A DNA stretch of 64,000 nucleotides from Paenibacillus amylolyticus. Its GTDB lineage: Bacteria > Bacillota > Bacilli > Paenibacillales > Paenibacillaceae. Of the stretch, positions 8,626 through 17,300 are shown piece by piece. The stretch is from NCBI RefSeq assembly GCF_001570725.1, contig NZ_BCNV01000005.1, positions 620,001 to 684,000 of the forward strand, in the 5' to 3' direction. The position numbers and the translations under genes are program-made. Positions within the stretch are counted from its first letter, which is position 1. Every line of letters starts with the position of its first letter. The notes beneath the pieces were generated by a model that was given only the letters and a program-made list of their open reading frames with translations, searched no databases and was not told the DNA's origin.

Positions 8626-9999
8626 ATGAGTTCTGTGGATCAGCAGCCGCAGCCGCTTGGCGGTACGAAGGAAGAATGGCTGGAGAAGGATCGCAAATAC
8701 GTATGGCATCACATCTCGCCTCATAACGATCATCCGATGATTGCAGTAAGTGGGGAGGGCAGCTGGATCACCGATCAGGATGGTACACGTTATCTGGATG
8801 CGATGTCTGGACTGTGGTGTGTGAATGTGGGGCATGGCCGTGAAGAGATTGCGCGGAGTGCCTACGAACAGATGAAAGCACTCGCTTATGTACCGATGAC
8901 GCAGAGTCACGAACCGGCGATTTTGCTGGCGGAGAAGCTGAATGAATGGCTTGAGGGGGAGTATCGAATATTTTTCTCCAACTCGGGTTCAGATGCGAAT
9001 GAGGTGGCTTTCAAAATAGCCCGTCAGTACCACCATCAGAATGGTGAGCCTACTCGGCACAAATTCATCTCCCGTCACCGTGCCTATCACGGTAACTCCA
9101 TGGGAGCGCTGGGCGCCACCGGGCAAGCCGCCCGCAAGATCAAATACGAGCCGCTCGGCGTGGGTTTCTCTCATGTTCCGCCACCGTATTGCTACCGCTG
9201 TCCGTTTGGACGAAACAAGGATGGATGCGGACTCGAATGTGCAACCATCTATGAAGAGGTGATTCGTTGGGAAGGTCCTGAGACGGTTGCCGCAGTAATT
9301 ATGGAGCCGGTAATCACAGGAGGCGGCATGATTGTGCCCCCGCCGGATTATATGCGTACCGTACAAGAAATCTGTCAGCGCTATGGCGTGCTGCTCATTG
9401 TAGATGAGGTAATCTGCGGTTTTGGCCGCTCTGGGCAGAAGTTTGGTCATCAGAACTATGGCGTACAGCCAGACATTGTGACGATGGCAAAAGGCATGAC
9501 CAGCGCCTATTCGCCATTATCAGCAACGGCCGTGCGAGCCGATCTGTATGACACGTTCCGGGAACCCGGACCGGATGCCCATTTTCGCCATGTGAATACC
9601 TTTGGCGGGAATCCCGTTTCCTGCCGGGTGGCACTGGCGAATCTGGAGATTCTGGAACGAGAGAATCTGGTCAGCCGGGCGGAAGAATTGGGATACCTGC
9701 TTCGTGAGAAGCTGGAGCCACTGCTGGAGCTGTCCGTTGTGGGGGACATCCGTTCGTTCGGATTCGCCTGTGGGGTGGAGTTGATTGAAGCAGACGGATC
9801 TCCTGCGGAGGCGGATAAAGTAATGAAGGTGCTCGCCAGTTGTAAAAGGGACGGTATCCTGATTGGCAAGAACGGCGATACCGTACCGGGTTTTGCAAAC
9901 ATTTTGACGATCTCCCCACCGTTTGTCACCACCGAGGAGGAGTTGGATCTGATCGCTGGAAGTTTGCTCGTTGCGCTACGTAGTCTGGACGCAGGGTAG
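8626..9999 (+). CDS. Class III aminotransferase, probable beta-alanine:pyruvate transaminase
   Basis: PLP enzyme of 457 residues. The class III features are present: NSGSDANEVAFKIAR for phosphate binding, DEVICGFGRSG for the ring-contacting Asp, and the Schiff-base Lys in VTMAKGMTSAYSP near residue 288. GGAGG lies before ATG 8626. In this operon it most likely removes the amino group of beta-alanine (or 3-aminoisobutyrate from thymine), giving malonic semialdehyde. Other omega-transaminase substrates cannot be excluded from sequence. A Cys-rich patch (YCYRCPFGRNKDGCGLEC, near 190-207) is notable and may bind metal or be structural. Confidence 0.88.
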   Translation: MSSVDQQPQPLGGTKEEWLEKDRKYVWHHISPHNDHPMIAVSGEGSWITDQDGTRYLDAMSGLWCVNVGHGREEIARSAYEQMKALAYVPMTQSHEPAILLAEKLNEWLEGEYRIFFSNSGSDANEVAFKIARQYHHQNGEPTRHKFISRHRAYHGNSMGALGATGQAARKIKYEPLGVGFSHVPPPYCYRCPFGRNKDGCGLECATIYEEVIRWEGPETVAAVIMEPVITGGGMIVPPPDYMRTVQEICQRYGVLLIVDEVICGFGRSGQKFGHQNYGVQPDIVTMAKGMTSAYSPLSATAVRADLYDTFREPGPDAHFRHVNTFGGNPVSCRVALANLEILERENLVSRAEELGYLLREKLEPLLELSVVGDIRSFGFACGVELIEADGSPAEADKVMKVLASCKRDGILIGKNGDTVPGFANILTISPPFVTTEEELDLIAGSLLVALRSLDAG

Positions 10000-10097
10000 T
10001 TGCCATACACAGGTACGACAGACGTTTACGGTTTAGCAAGCAAAATGGAGATTTCCACATCATAACGCGATAAATAAGCGCAAGGAGGTGAGGGAGG

Positions 10098-11387
10098 ATG
10101 CAGACCACGACAGGCAGACTCATTAATCAGCTTCGCTTGAATGAGCGAATTGAGCAGTTGTCACAGATTGGCCGAATCGCGGAAACGGGTGTCTGCCGAC
10201 TTGCCCTGACCCCGGAAGATATGGACGGCATCATACAGGTTCGTCTCTGGATGGAAAAGGCCGGTCTGACGACGCGACTTGATGCCTTCGGCAATCTGAT
10301 AGGTCGTCTGGAAGGTGCGGATCAGGGCCTGCCGATCCTCATGATTGGTTCCCACATCGACTCTCAGCCGTATGGCGGTCGCTATGATGGAGCAATTGGT
10401 GTGCTCGGCGCACTCGAAGCCGTGCAATGCCTGATTGAAAATGGCATTCAGCCTCTTATGCCGATTGAGGTAGTTGCCTTTTGCGATGAAGAGGGTTCCC
10501 GTTTTAACAAAGGCCTGTTCGGCTCGCGTGGCATAACCGGTCAGTTGGAAGAGGGCGAACTGGAGCGGCAGGATAAAAACGGAGTGACTCGCCGGGAGGC
10601 GCTGGAAGCCTTCGGCTGTTCTCCTTCGGATTTTGAAGAAGCGATCTATCCGCCAGGTTCCATAGGCAGTTATCTGGAGCTGCACATTGAGCAGGGGCCG
10701 GTGCTGGAAGCGCTGAATGCACCAGTAGGTCTGGTGACGGGTATCTCGGGCCCGCTGTGGCTTACGGTGACGATGAAAGGCATGGCCGGTCATGCCGGCT
10801 CTGTTCCGATGGGGATGCGGCATGATGCTTTGGTAGGCAGCGCCAAAGTCATTGCGGCTTTTGACGACATGGTGAGAGAAGACCCGGAAGCTCCAACCGT
10901 AGGTACGGTGGGAAGTCTGAGGGTGTTTCCAGACTCGCGTAACATCATCCCGGAGGAAGTCAGCTTCACGGTGGACTTGCGAGACATGGAGATGGAGCGC
11001 AGAAACCGGCTTGAAGCCCGATTGATGAACATGTTGGATGACGTGAGTTCCCGATATGGTCTAACTTACTCGCTGACAGAGGATACGAATAGTGAGCCGC
11101 GGTATTGTGCAGAGCCAATCATGTCGGTGATTCGTACATCCGCGGAAGAGATCGGGATTACTTTGCCAGAACTGATGAGTGGTCCGTTCCATGATGCATT
11201 GGCCCTTTCGCTTGTGTGTGATTATGGCATGATCTTTGTCCGTAGCAAGGACGGTATCAGTCATCATCCCAGCGAATATTCCTCCCCGGAGGATATTGGA
11301 CTCGGCACGGAAGTGTTGTATCGCACCATTCGGAGGATGTGCAGTGGAGTGAACCCAGTAACCATTTTACCAGAGGAGGCGTTGTGA
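10098..11387 (+). CDS. M20-family Zn-dependent amidase (hydantoinase/carbamoylase type)
   Basis: Predicted N-carbamoyl amino acid amidohydrolase, 429 residues, of the family that includes N-carbamoyl-L-amino acid hydrolase, allantoate amidohydrolase and bacterial beta-ureidopropionase. The two-metal ligands are visible: GSHIDSQP, GGRYDGAIG, CDEEGSRF, ELHIEQGP and SHHPSEYS. A dimerisation lid domain lies between. AAGGAGGTG stands about nine bases before ATG 10098. It could hydrolyse N-carbamoyl-beta-alanine, but a nitrilase-type enzyme able to do the same follows five bases later, so one of the two may act on another ureide. Confidence 0.88.
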   Translation: MQTTTGRLINQLRLNERIEQLSQIGRIAETGVCRLALTPEDMDGIIQVRLWMEKAGLTTRLDAFGNLIGRLEGADQGLPILMIGSHIDSQPYGGRYDGAIGVLGALEAVQCLIENGIQPLMPIEVVAFCDEEGSRFNKGLFGSRGITGQLEEGELERQDKNGVTRREALEAFGCSPSDFEEAIYPPGSIGSYLELHIEQGPVLEALNAPVGLVTGISGPLWLTVTMKGMAGHAGSVPMGMRHDALVGSAKVIAAFDDMVREDPEAPTVGTVGSLRVFPDSRNIIPEEVSFTVDLRDMEMERRNRLEARLMNMLDDVSSRYGLTYSLTEDTNSEPRYCAEPIMSVIRTSAEEIGITLPELMSGPFHDALALSLVCDYGMIFVRSKDGISHHPSEYSSPEDIGLGTEVLYRTIRRMCSGVNPVTILPEEAL

Positions 11388-11391
11388 CGTT

Positions 11392-12273
11392 ATGGGCAAA
11401 ATCAGCATCGGACTAATCCAGGCTTCTCATGAGATTGAAGGTTCGGCTCCCGTTGAGGTGCACAAAGAAGCTGCGGTTCAGAAGCACATTGCGCTGGTTC
11501 GTGAAGCTGCTGCAAGAGGGGCCAAGATCATCGGATTGCAGGAAGTATTCTATGGACCGTACTTTTGTACAGAGCAAAGTCCCAAATGGTATGCATCCGC
11601 TGAACCGGTACCGGAAGGACCGACGACCAGACGTTTTCAGGAGCTGGCAAAGGAGCTTGCGGTGGTGATTATTTTACCCGTGTACGAGGTGGAGGGCATT
11701 GCTTCGTATTACAATACGGCAGCTGTCATAGATGCAGATGGTACGTATCTGGGCAAATACCGCAAACATCATATCCCGCATGTGGAAGCAGGTGAGGGTA
11801 CGAATGGGTTTTGGGAAAAGTATTATTTCAAACCAGGTAACCTCGGGTTCCCGGTATTTGATACGGCCTACGCCAGAGTCGGCGTGTACATCTGTTATGA
11901 TCGTCATTTTCCGGAAGGGGCTCGATTGCTTGGACTGGCGGGGGCAGAGATTGTGTTCAATCCGTCCGCTACGGTTGCGGGTACATCGGAATATCTGTGG
12001 AAACTGGAACAGCCTGCTCACGCGGTAGCTAATGGGTATTATGTAGCGGCCATCAACCGAGTTGGTGTGGAAGCGCCATGGAATATGGGTGAATTTTATG
12101 GACAGTCGTACCTGGTCGACCCGCGAGGCAGGATGGTAGCGATCGGCAGTCGGGATCAGGATGAGGTCGTTATTGGCGAGATGGATACGGAGATGATTCG
12201 TGAGGTGCGTAATGTGTGGCAGTTCTATCGCGATCGCAGGCCGGAAACGTACGAACATCTGGTTAGTCTGTAA
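11392..12273 (+). CDS. Nitrilase-superfamily beta-ureidopropionase (N-carbamoyl-beta-alanine amidohydrolase)
   Basis: 293-residue carbon-nitrogen hydrolase. The catalytic triad is clear: E51 in GLQEVFYGPYF, K125 in YRKHHIPH and C168 in VYICYDRHFPEG. The motif CYDRHFPEG and the conserved PSATVAGTSEYLW stretch resemble beta-ureidopropionases more than general nitrilases. The reaction would release CO2 and ammonia from N-carbamoyl-beta-alanine. The gene begins four bases after the stop of the M20 amidase and is thus translationally coupled. A GAGGAGG about twelve bases before the ATG serves as the binding site. Confidence 0.9.
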   Translation: MGKISIGLIQASHEIEGSAPVEVHKEAAVQKHIALVREAAARGAKIIGLQEVFYGPYFCTEQSPKWYASAEPVPEGPTTRRFQELAKELAVVIILPVYEVEGIASYYNTAAVIDADGTYLGKYRKHHIPHVEAGEGTNGFWEKYYFKPGNLGFPVFDTAYARVGVYICYDRHFPEGARLLGLAGAEIVFNPSATVAGTSEYLWKLEQPAHAVANGYYVAAINRVGVEAPWNMGEFYGQSYLVDPRGRMVAIGSRDQDEVVIGEMDTEMIREVRNVWQFYRDRRPETYEHLVSL

Positions 12274-12314
12274 AAGTAGCTGGAAACTAGCCCGGATCAA
12301 ACTTCAGGAGGTGC

Positions 12315-13691
12315 ATGACATTGATGAACAGCTCAGGAACAACGTTATCCGATTATGGGTGGGAGAGTCGGTTTGCCGAGATGAAACCCGCCATGACAGG
12401 CAAGGAAGCGATGGAGGAATCAAACCGCTGTCTATACTGTTACGATGCACCTTGTATCAAGGCCTGTCCAACCGACATCAACATCCCTTCTTTTATTAGC
12501 AAAATATCCACAGGGCACCTGAAAGGTTCGGCCCGCACCATCATGGATGCGAATCCGGTTGGAGCCAGCTGCGCACGTGTCTGTCCCACAGAGGAACTGT
12601 GTGAAGGCGCATGTGTGCTTAACGAATCGTCGAAGCCGATTCGAATTGGTGACTTGCAGCGTTATGCCACCGATTGGGCACGGGCGAAGAATGAGCCGTT
12701 ATTCCAGGCAGCGCACGCCAATGGGAGAACCGTCGCAGTTGTGGGAGCAGGGCCTGCGGGATTGTCGGCGGCACGTGAACTGGGGCGCGCAGGGTATGAG
12801 GTGACGATCTATGAAGCCAAACCCAAAGGCGGCGGGCTGAATACGTATGGCATCGTATCTTTCCGTTTGCCCGAATCGGTTGCCCTGTGGGAAGTGGAGC
12901 AGGTGGAAGCGCTTGGTGTGCAGATCCGTTATGGAGTGCGCATTGGTGTAGATATCCCTGCTTCGCAGTTGCTGGAGCAACATGAAGTGGTCATTCTAGC
13001 CTGTGGCATGGGTTCAGTACCTATGCTGGGCATTGAAGGGGAGACACTCGAAGGTGTCTATGATGCGATTGAACTGGTGGAGTCTACCAAGCAGGGTGTT
13101 CCGCCTGCGTTAAATGGTCTGAAGGTCGCCGTTATTGGCGCGGGTAATACGGCGGTAGATGCAGCAACCTGTTCGGTACGGCTTGGTGCCGAACGGGTGC
13201 AGATGTTATATCGACGCGGGGAAAGCCAGATGACGGCGTATGCGTTTGAATATACGTTTGCCAAGCAGGAGGGTGTGGAGTTCCGCTGGTTTACGATGCC
13301 GCAGCGTATCATTGGAGACGAGAACGGTCGGGTTCAGGCTGTGGAATGTGTGAAAATGGAGTTGATTACCCCGCCTGGTGGTGGGCGCGCGTTGCCTGTG
13401 CCCGTGGAGGGATCGGAGTTCATGATTGAATGTGATACCGTCATCCGGGCGATTGGGCAGCATCGGCTACTACCATTAATCGAAGCATTTGGGCTGCGTC
13501 ACCACTGGGGCGTCGTCGAGATCGAGCCGCATACGTATCGTACCTCACAACCTCAGATCTATGCGGCAGGAGATGTGATTTTTGGTCAGGGCCAGGGTGA
13601 GGCGATGGTTGTCTCGGCTGCACAGCAGGGTAAGCTGGCCGCCGCCGCAATCATGAAGGCATTGCCTGGACAGGTGGAAGAGACGGCGTGA
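12315..13691 (+). CDS. preT: NAD-dependent dihydropyrimidine dehydrogenase subunit PreT
   Basis: Electron-input subunit that reduces uracil or thymine together with PreA. The protein has 458 residues. The N-terminus holds a Cys-rich Fe-S region (CLYCYDAPCIKACPTDINIP, then CARVCPTEELCEGAC). An FAD-binding motif VVGAGPAGLSAAREL follows near residue 140, then a second nucleotide-binding motif VIGAGNTAVDAAT near 272. This is the glutamate synthase small-subunit fold. AGGAGG at 12306-12311 is only three bases before ATG 12315 but nine before the TTG at 12321, so the start may be two codons later. It is separated from preA by a gap of about 630 bases filled with repeats. Confidence 0.93.
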   Translation: MTLMNSSGTTLSDYGWESRFAEMKPAMTGKEAMEESNRCLYCYDAPCIKACPTDINIPSFISKISTGHLKGSARTIMDANPVGASCARVCPTEELCEGACVLNESSKPIRIGDLQRYATDWARAKNEPLFQAAHANGRTVAVVGAGPAGLSAARELGRAGYEVTIYEAKPKGGGLNTYGIVSFRLPESVALWEVEQVEALGVQIRYGVRIGVDIPASQLLEQHEVVILACGMGSVPMLGIEGETLEGVYDAIELVESTKQGVPPALNGLKVAVIGAGNTAVDAATCSVRLGAERVQMLYRRGESQMTAYAFEYTFAKQEGVEFRWFTMPQRIIGDENGRVQAVECVKMELITPPGGGRALPVPVEGSEFMIECDTVIRAIGQHRLLPLIEAFGLRHHWGVVEIEPHTYRTSQPQIYAAGDVIFGQGQGEAMVVSAAQQGKLAAAAIMKALPGQVEETA

Positions 13692-13829
13692 GTTGTGAGG
13701 GAGACAAAGAAAAGTGGAGAGTGCACGGAAAGCGTGGAAGGAGAGGCGCGGGTGGGAGGGCGCAAGGGACTGCTAGAGTGTTGAAGGTGTAGATCTGAGC
13801 GAGAGGTCTGGTGCGGTGTCCCTGACGCG

Positions 13830-14024
13830 CTAACGAACCCTACACACCTTATAGTGGCAATTATGGAGAGTTGAAAAATCTAACGAATCTCACACGTCTT
13901 ATTTTAATAAAAAACCATCGAAATAAAGCCGAAATGAGCTATTACAGCCCAATAAGCTTTCTACGATTCGTTAGATTTTGAAATTGCCCCAAATGAGTCC
14001 AATAAGAGCTGTACGGTTCGTTAG
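13830..14024. repeat. Nested palindromic repeat between preT and preA
   Basis: Four related motifs are arranged symmetrically around about 13927. Two read CTAACGAAYC on the plus strand (13830 and 13880), and two are reverse complements, GATTCGTTAG and GGTTCGTTAG, at about 13965 and 14015. Inner arms pair AAAATCTAACGAATC with GATTCGTTAGATTTT, and GGCAATT pairs with AATTGCC. The whole could fold into one long hairpin. It is distinct from the element at 14094. Bases 13692-13829 are purine-rich and show no gene. Confidence 0.7.
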
Positions 14025-14093
14025 AATTTAGGTGTTATCCAGAAACACCATTACTACGCAGAAGTCCTGAGCATGACCAAATATTTCAGTGTA

Positions 14094-14290
14094 ACTATAT
14101 AAGTTGAACTAATCATTTACACGATAACGGAGAGGACAGAAAAAACCTGAAAAAGCAAAGCGTTCGCCTTTATCCCCGGATTTTCCCTTTCGGAAAAGGG
14201 AATCAAAAAAATCTGGGGATAACAGCGATTGGAAGGTTATTCTGTCATCGTAGTGTCAGTGTAAATAATCTTTAGTTCAACTTATATAGT
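14094..14290 (+). repeat. Dispersed palindromic intergenic element, copy B
   Basis: Outer arms form a perfect 19-bp inverted repeat (starting ACTATATAAG at 14094 and ending CTTATATAGT at 14290). Inside these lie TTTACACGATAACG and GTGTAAA. The core contains GCCTTTATCCCC and AATCTGGGGATAACAGCG, which pair, with an inner TTCCCTTT/AAAGGGAA hairpin. The core matches copies at 51880 and 53365. It lies directly before the preA ribosome binding site. Confidence 0.8.
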
Positions 14291-14320
14291 AAGTTCAAAC
14301 AACACCAAGGAGGGATCGTT

Positions 14321-15616
14321 ATGGCTGACTTATCCATTAATCTGGCAGGTATTCGATCACCCAATCCATTCTGGCTGGCTTCTGCACCACCGACCAATAC
14401 GGGGTATCAGGTTCAGCGTGCGTTCGAAGCGGGCTGGGGTGGCGCGGTGTGGAAGACGCTGGGTGAGCCCATTATCAATACCTCCTCCCGTTTCGCGGCA
14501 GTACATTTTGGCGGACAACGGGTGGCGGGGTTTAACAATATTGAATTGATATCCGATCGTCCGCTGGAAGTGAATCTGCGGGAGATTGCCGAGACCAAGA
14601 AGCGATTCCCGGATCGTGCGGTTGTCGCTTCACTCATGGTGGAACCTACGCGAGAGAAGTGGCATGAGATTGTCAAAAAGGTGGAGGCCGTCGGCGTCGA
14701 TGGCCTGGAGCTGAACTTTGGCTGCCCGCATGGCATGGCCGAACGTGGCATGGGAGCAGCATCCGGTCAGCAACCTGACCTGGTTGAACTACAGACGATG
14801 TGGGTGAAGGAAGTAGCGACCACACCGGTGATCGTAAAGCTCACGCCGAATATCACGGATATTACTGCGACAGCCCGGGCAGCTGTACGAGGTGGTGCGG
14901 ATGCGATCTCCCTGATCAATACGATTAACTCTCTAGCTGGTGTGGATTTGGATTCGTGGAATACCGTTCCCCATGTGGGTGGCAAAGGAGCACACGGCGG
15001 ATACTGTGGCCCAGCGGTGAAGCCCATCGCACTGAACATGGTTGCTGAGTGTGCCCGTAATCCTGAAGTTGGTGTACCGATCTCAGGGATTGGTGGCATA
15101 TCCGACTGGCGTGATACCGCAGAGTTTCTGCTCATGGGCGCTACAGGGGTTCAGGTATGTACCGCAGCCATGCATCATGGATTCCGCATTGTGGAGGACA
15201 TGATTGATGGGCTGAATGATTATCTCGATGAAAAGGGTCTTAGCAGCGTTGCAGAACTGGTAGGTCAGACCGTTCCGCGTTATTCGGATTGGGGCAATCT
15301 GGATCTGAACTACAAAGTGGTCGCTCGCATCAACCGCGATGTCTGCATCAATTGCAACAAATGCCATATTGCTTGTGAGGACACCTCGCATCAATGTATT
15401 GATATGTTGACCGACCCGTCCGGCTCCTATCTGGAAGTGGTGGAAGAGGACTGTGTTGGCTGTAATCTGTGTTCGATCGTTTGCCCGGTGGATGGGGCGA
15501 TTGAGATGGTTGAACTTGTGCCAGAGCAGGAACCTGTAACCTGGAATGAACGTCAGTCTGCAATTGCGATGCTGCAATCGGTTAGAGATCAATCAACCAA
15601 GGAGGCGATATCATGA
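14321..15616 (+). CDS. preA: NAD-dependent dihydropyrimidine dehydrogenase subunit PreA
   Basis: Catalytic subunit, 431 residues, that reduces the 5,6 double bond of uracil or thymine on FMN. The barrel resembles dihydroorotate dehydrogenase: SPNPFWLASAPPTNTG at the start, NFGCPHGM, and the phosphate loop ISGIGGISDWRD. The C-terminal 90 residues carry two [4Fe-4S] ferredoxin motifs (CINCNKCHIAC and CVGCNLCSIVCP). AAGGAGGGA precedes ATG 14321. Its partner PreT lies upstream past a repeat-filled gap. The stop overlaps the start of the dihydropyrimidinase gene. Confidence 0.94.
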   Translation: MADLSINLAGIRSPNPFWLASAPPTNTGYQVQRAFEAGWGGAVWKTLGEPIINTSSRFAAVHFGGQRVAGFNNIELISDRPLEVNLREIAETKKRFPDRAVVASLMVEPTREKWHEIVKKVEAVGVDGLELNFGCPHGMAERGMGAASGQQPDLVELQTMWVKEVATTPVIVKLTPNITDITATARAAVRGGADAISLINTINSLAGVDLDSWNTVPHVGGKGAHGGYCGPAVKPIALNMVAECARNPEVGVPISGIGGISDWRDTAEFLLMGATGVQVCTAAMHHGFRIVEDMIDGLNDYLDEKGLSSVAELVGQTVPRYSDWGNLDLNYKVVARINRDVCINCNKCHIACEDTSHQCIDMLTDPSGSYLEVVEEDCVGCNLCSIVCPVDGAIEMVELVPEQEPVTWNERQSAIAMLQSVRDQSTKEAIS

Positions 15617-17058
15617 GTACCCGCAAATTGATTCGTAACGGTGTTTTGGTGACAGCGTCAGATACCTTTGAAGCAGATATTTTGATCGAAAAGGGTAAAA
15701 TCACGCAGATTGGCATTGGGCTTATACCGGACGAACGAACGGAAGTCGTGGATGCTTCCGGCTGCTACGTCATTCCGGGCGGGATTGATCCACATACCCA
15801 TCTGGATATGCCATTTGGTGGAACGGTAACGGCGGATGATTTTGCGACGGGAACGACAGCAGCAGCCTTTGGCGGTACAACGACGATCATTGATTTCTGT
15901 CTGACACAAAAAGGCCGTCCATTAATCGAATCTCTCCAGGAATGGCATGCCAAAGCCGAGGGTAAAGCCGCCATCGACTACGGTTTCCATCTCATGATCG
16001 GCGAGATGAATGATCAGGTGCTGGAAGAGCTGCCGCAGATCATTGAAGAAGAGGGTGTGTCATCCTTCAAGGTGTTCATGGCGTATAAAAACCAGTTTCA
16101 GGCCGATGATGGGATTCTCTTCCAGACGTTGCAGAAGGCGAAAGAATACGGCGCACTCGTCATGGTTCATGCCGAGAACGGGGATGTTATTGACCTGCTG
16201 GTTCGACAGGCGCTCGCCGAAGGGCGCACGGAGCCCATTCATCATGCGTTGACTCGTCCATCCATGCTGGAGGGAGAAGCGACAGGCCGGGCAGCTCGTT
16301 TGGCTGCACTTGCGGATTCACAGCTTTATGTGGTGCATGTGACCTGCGCGGAGGCTGTAGAGCAGATCGCACGTATGCGTGAAATGGGATACCGAATCTG
16401 GGGGGAGACCTGTCCTCAGTATTTGACGCTGGATCAGTCGATTATGGATCAGCCAAACTTCGAGGGTGCAAAGTATGTTTGGTCCCCACCGCTCCGGGAA
16501 GCGGCTCATCAGGACGTGTTGTGGAATGCATTAAAAAGTGGTCAGTTGCAGACGATTGGCTCTGATCATTGCTCATTTAATTTCAAAGGGCAGAAGGACC
16601 TGGGCAAGGATGATTTCAGCAAAATTCCGAACGGGGGGCCTGTCATCGAAGATCGTCTCAGCATTCTGTATTCCGAAGGTGTAGTCAAGGGGCGGATTAC
16701 GCTCAATCAATGGGTCGATCTATGTTCGACAAGAGTGAGCAAGTTATTTGGATTATTTCCGCAGAAAGGGACTCTGGCTGTAGGGACAGATGCGGATATT
16801 GTTATTTTTGACCCATCTGTAAACAGGGTGATTTCGGCAGATACGCATCATATGAACGTGGATTACAGCGCATTTGAAGGTATGCAGGTACAGGGGTGTC
16901 CGGTGACGGTGTTGTGCCGCGGGGAGTATGTCATTCGAGATCGGCAGTATGCTGGAACAGCAGGGTCAGGCCAATATGTGAAGCGCAACAAGTATGATGC
17001 AGGCGCACCCATACCAATGAAACAGCCTGTGACGGCAGTGAATGGAGGGAGAAGCTGA
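15613..17058 (+). CDS. hydA: Dihydropyrimidinase (D-hydantoinase family)
   Basis: Cyclic amidohydrolase of 481 residues that opens dihydrouracil or dihydrothymine to the N-carbamoyl-beta-amino acid. The metal motif DPHTHLDMPFGG and the Lys expected to be carboxylated (SSFKVFMAYKN, near residue 156) are present. So are metal His residues in MVHAEN and VVHVTC, and the Asp of GSDHCSFN. The substrate loop IPNGGPVIEDR is typical of dihydropyrimidinases. ATGA overlap couples it to preA, and its own stop overlaps the next small gene. Confidence 0.94.
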   Translation: MSTRKLIRNGVLVTASDTFEADILIEKGKITQIGIGLIPDERTEVVDASGCYVIPGGIDPHTHLDMPFGGTVTADDFATGTTAAAFGGTTTIIDFCLTQKGRPLIESLQEWHAKAEGKAAIDYGFHLMIGEMNDQVLEELPQIIEEEGVSSFKVFMAYKNQFQADDGILFQTLQKAKEYGALVMVHAENGDVIDLLVRQALAEGRTEPIHHALTRPSMLEGEATGRAARLAALADSQLYVVHVTCAEAVEQIARMREMGYRIWGETCPQYLTLDQSIMDQPNFEGAKYVWSPPLREAAHQDVLWNALKSGQLQTIGSDHCSFNFKGQKDLGKDDFSKIPNGGPVIEDRLSILYSEGVVKGRITLNQWVDLCSTRVSKLFGLFPQKGTLAVGTDADIVIFDPSVNRVISADTHHMNVDYSAFEGMQVQGCPVTVLCRGEYVIRDRQYAGTAGSGQYVKRNKYDAGAPIPMKQPVTAVNGGRS

Positions 17059-17285
17059 TGTCGGATCATGATGTGTTCGAAGCGGAGAGGATTGCCATAG
17101 AGCGAATGGTTGCACAAGGTTATCGGATCTATGCGGTACGGGAACATCTGGAGGGTGCTCACGTCATATGGGGGCACCCGGATCTTCCCGAAGAGAAACA
17201 AGAGCAATACGTGGGCACGGCGTCTGGGCGGAAGTGGTTCAGTCACATCCTGATTCGTCAGCTTCAGGAGCAGCGGGGCGCTTAG
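17058..17285 (+). CDS. Small conserved-looking protein at the end of the pyrimidine operon
   Basis: A 75-residue soluble protein that I do not recognise. It is charged, with a Tyr-rich start (ERMVAQGYRIYAVREHLEG) and a basic C-terminal helix (WFSHILIRQLQEQRGA). Its ATG shares a base with the stop of the dihydropyrimidinase gene (TGATG), so the pair is translationally coupled, and GGAGGG precedes it. Position suggests a role in the same pathway, for example as an accessory subunit or regulator, but no sequence feature proves it. The stop lies only 15 bases from the convergent pucR stop. Confidence 0.7.
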   Translation: MSDHDVFEAERIAIERMVAQGYRIYAVREHLEGAHVIWGHPDLPEEKQEQYVGTASGRKWFSHILIRQLQEQRGA

Positions 17286-17300
17286 ACCATGCCCAGCTCT

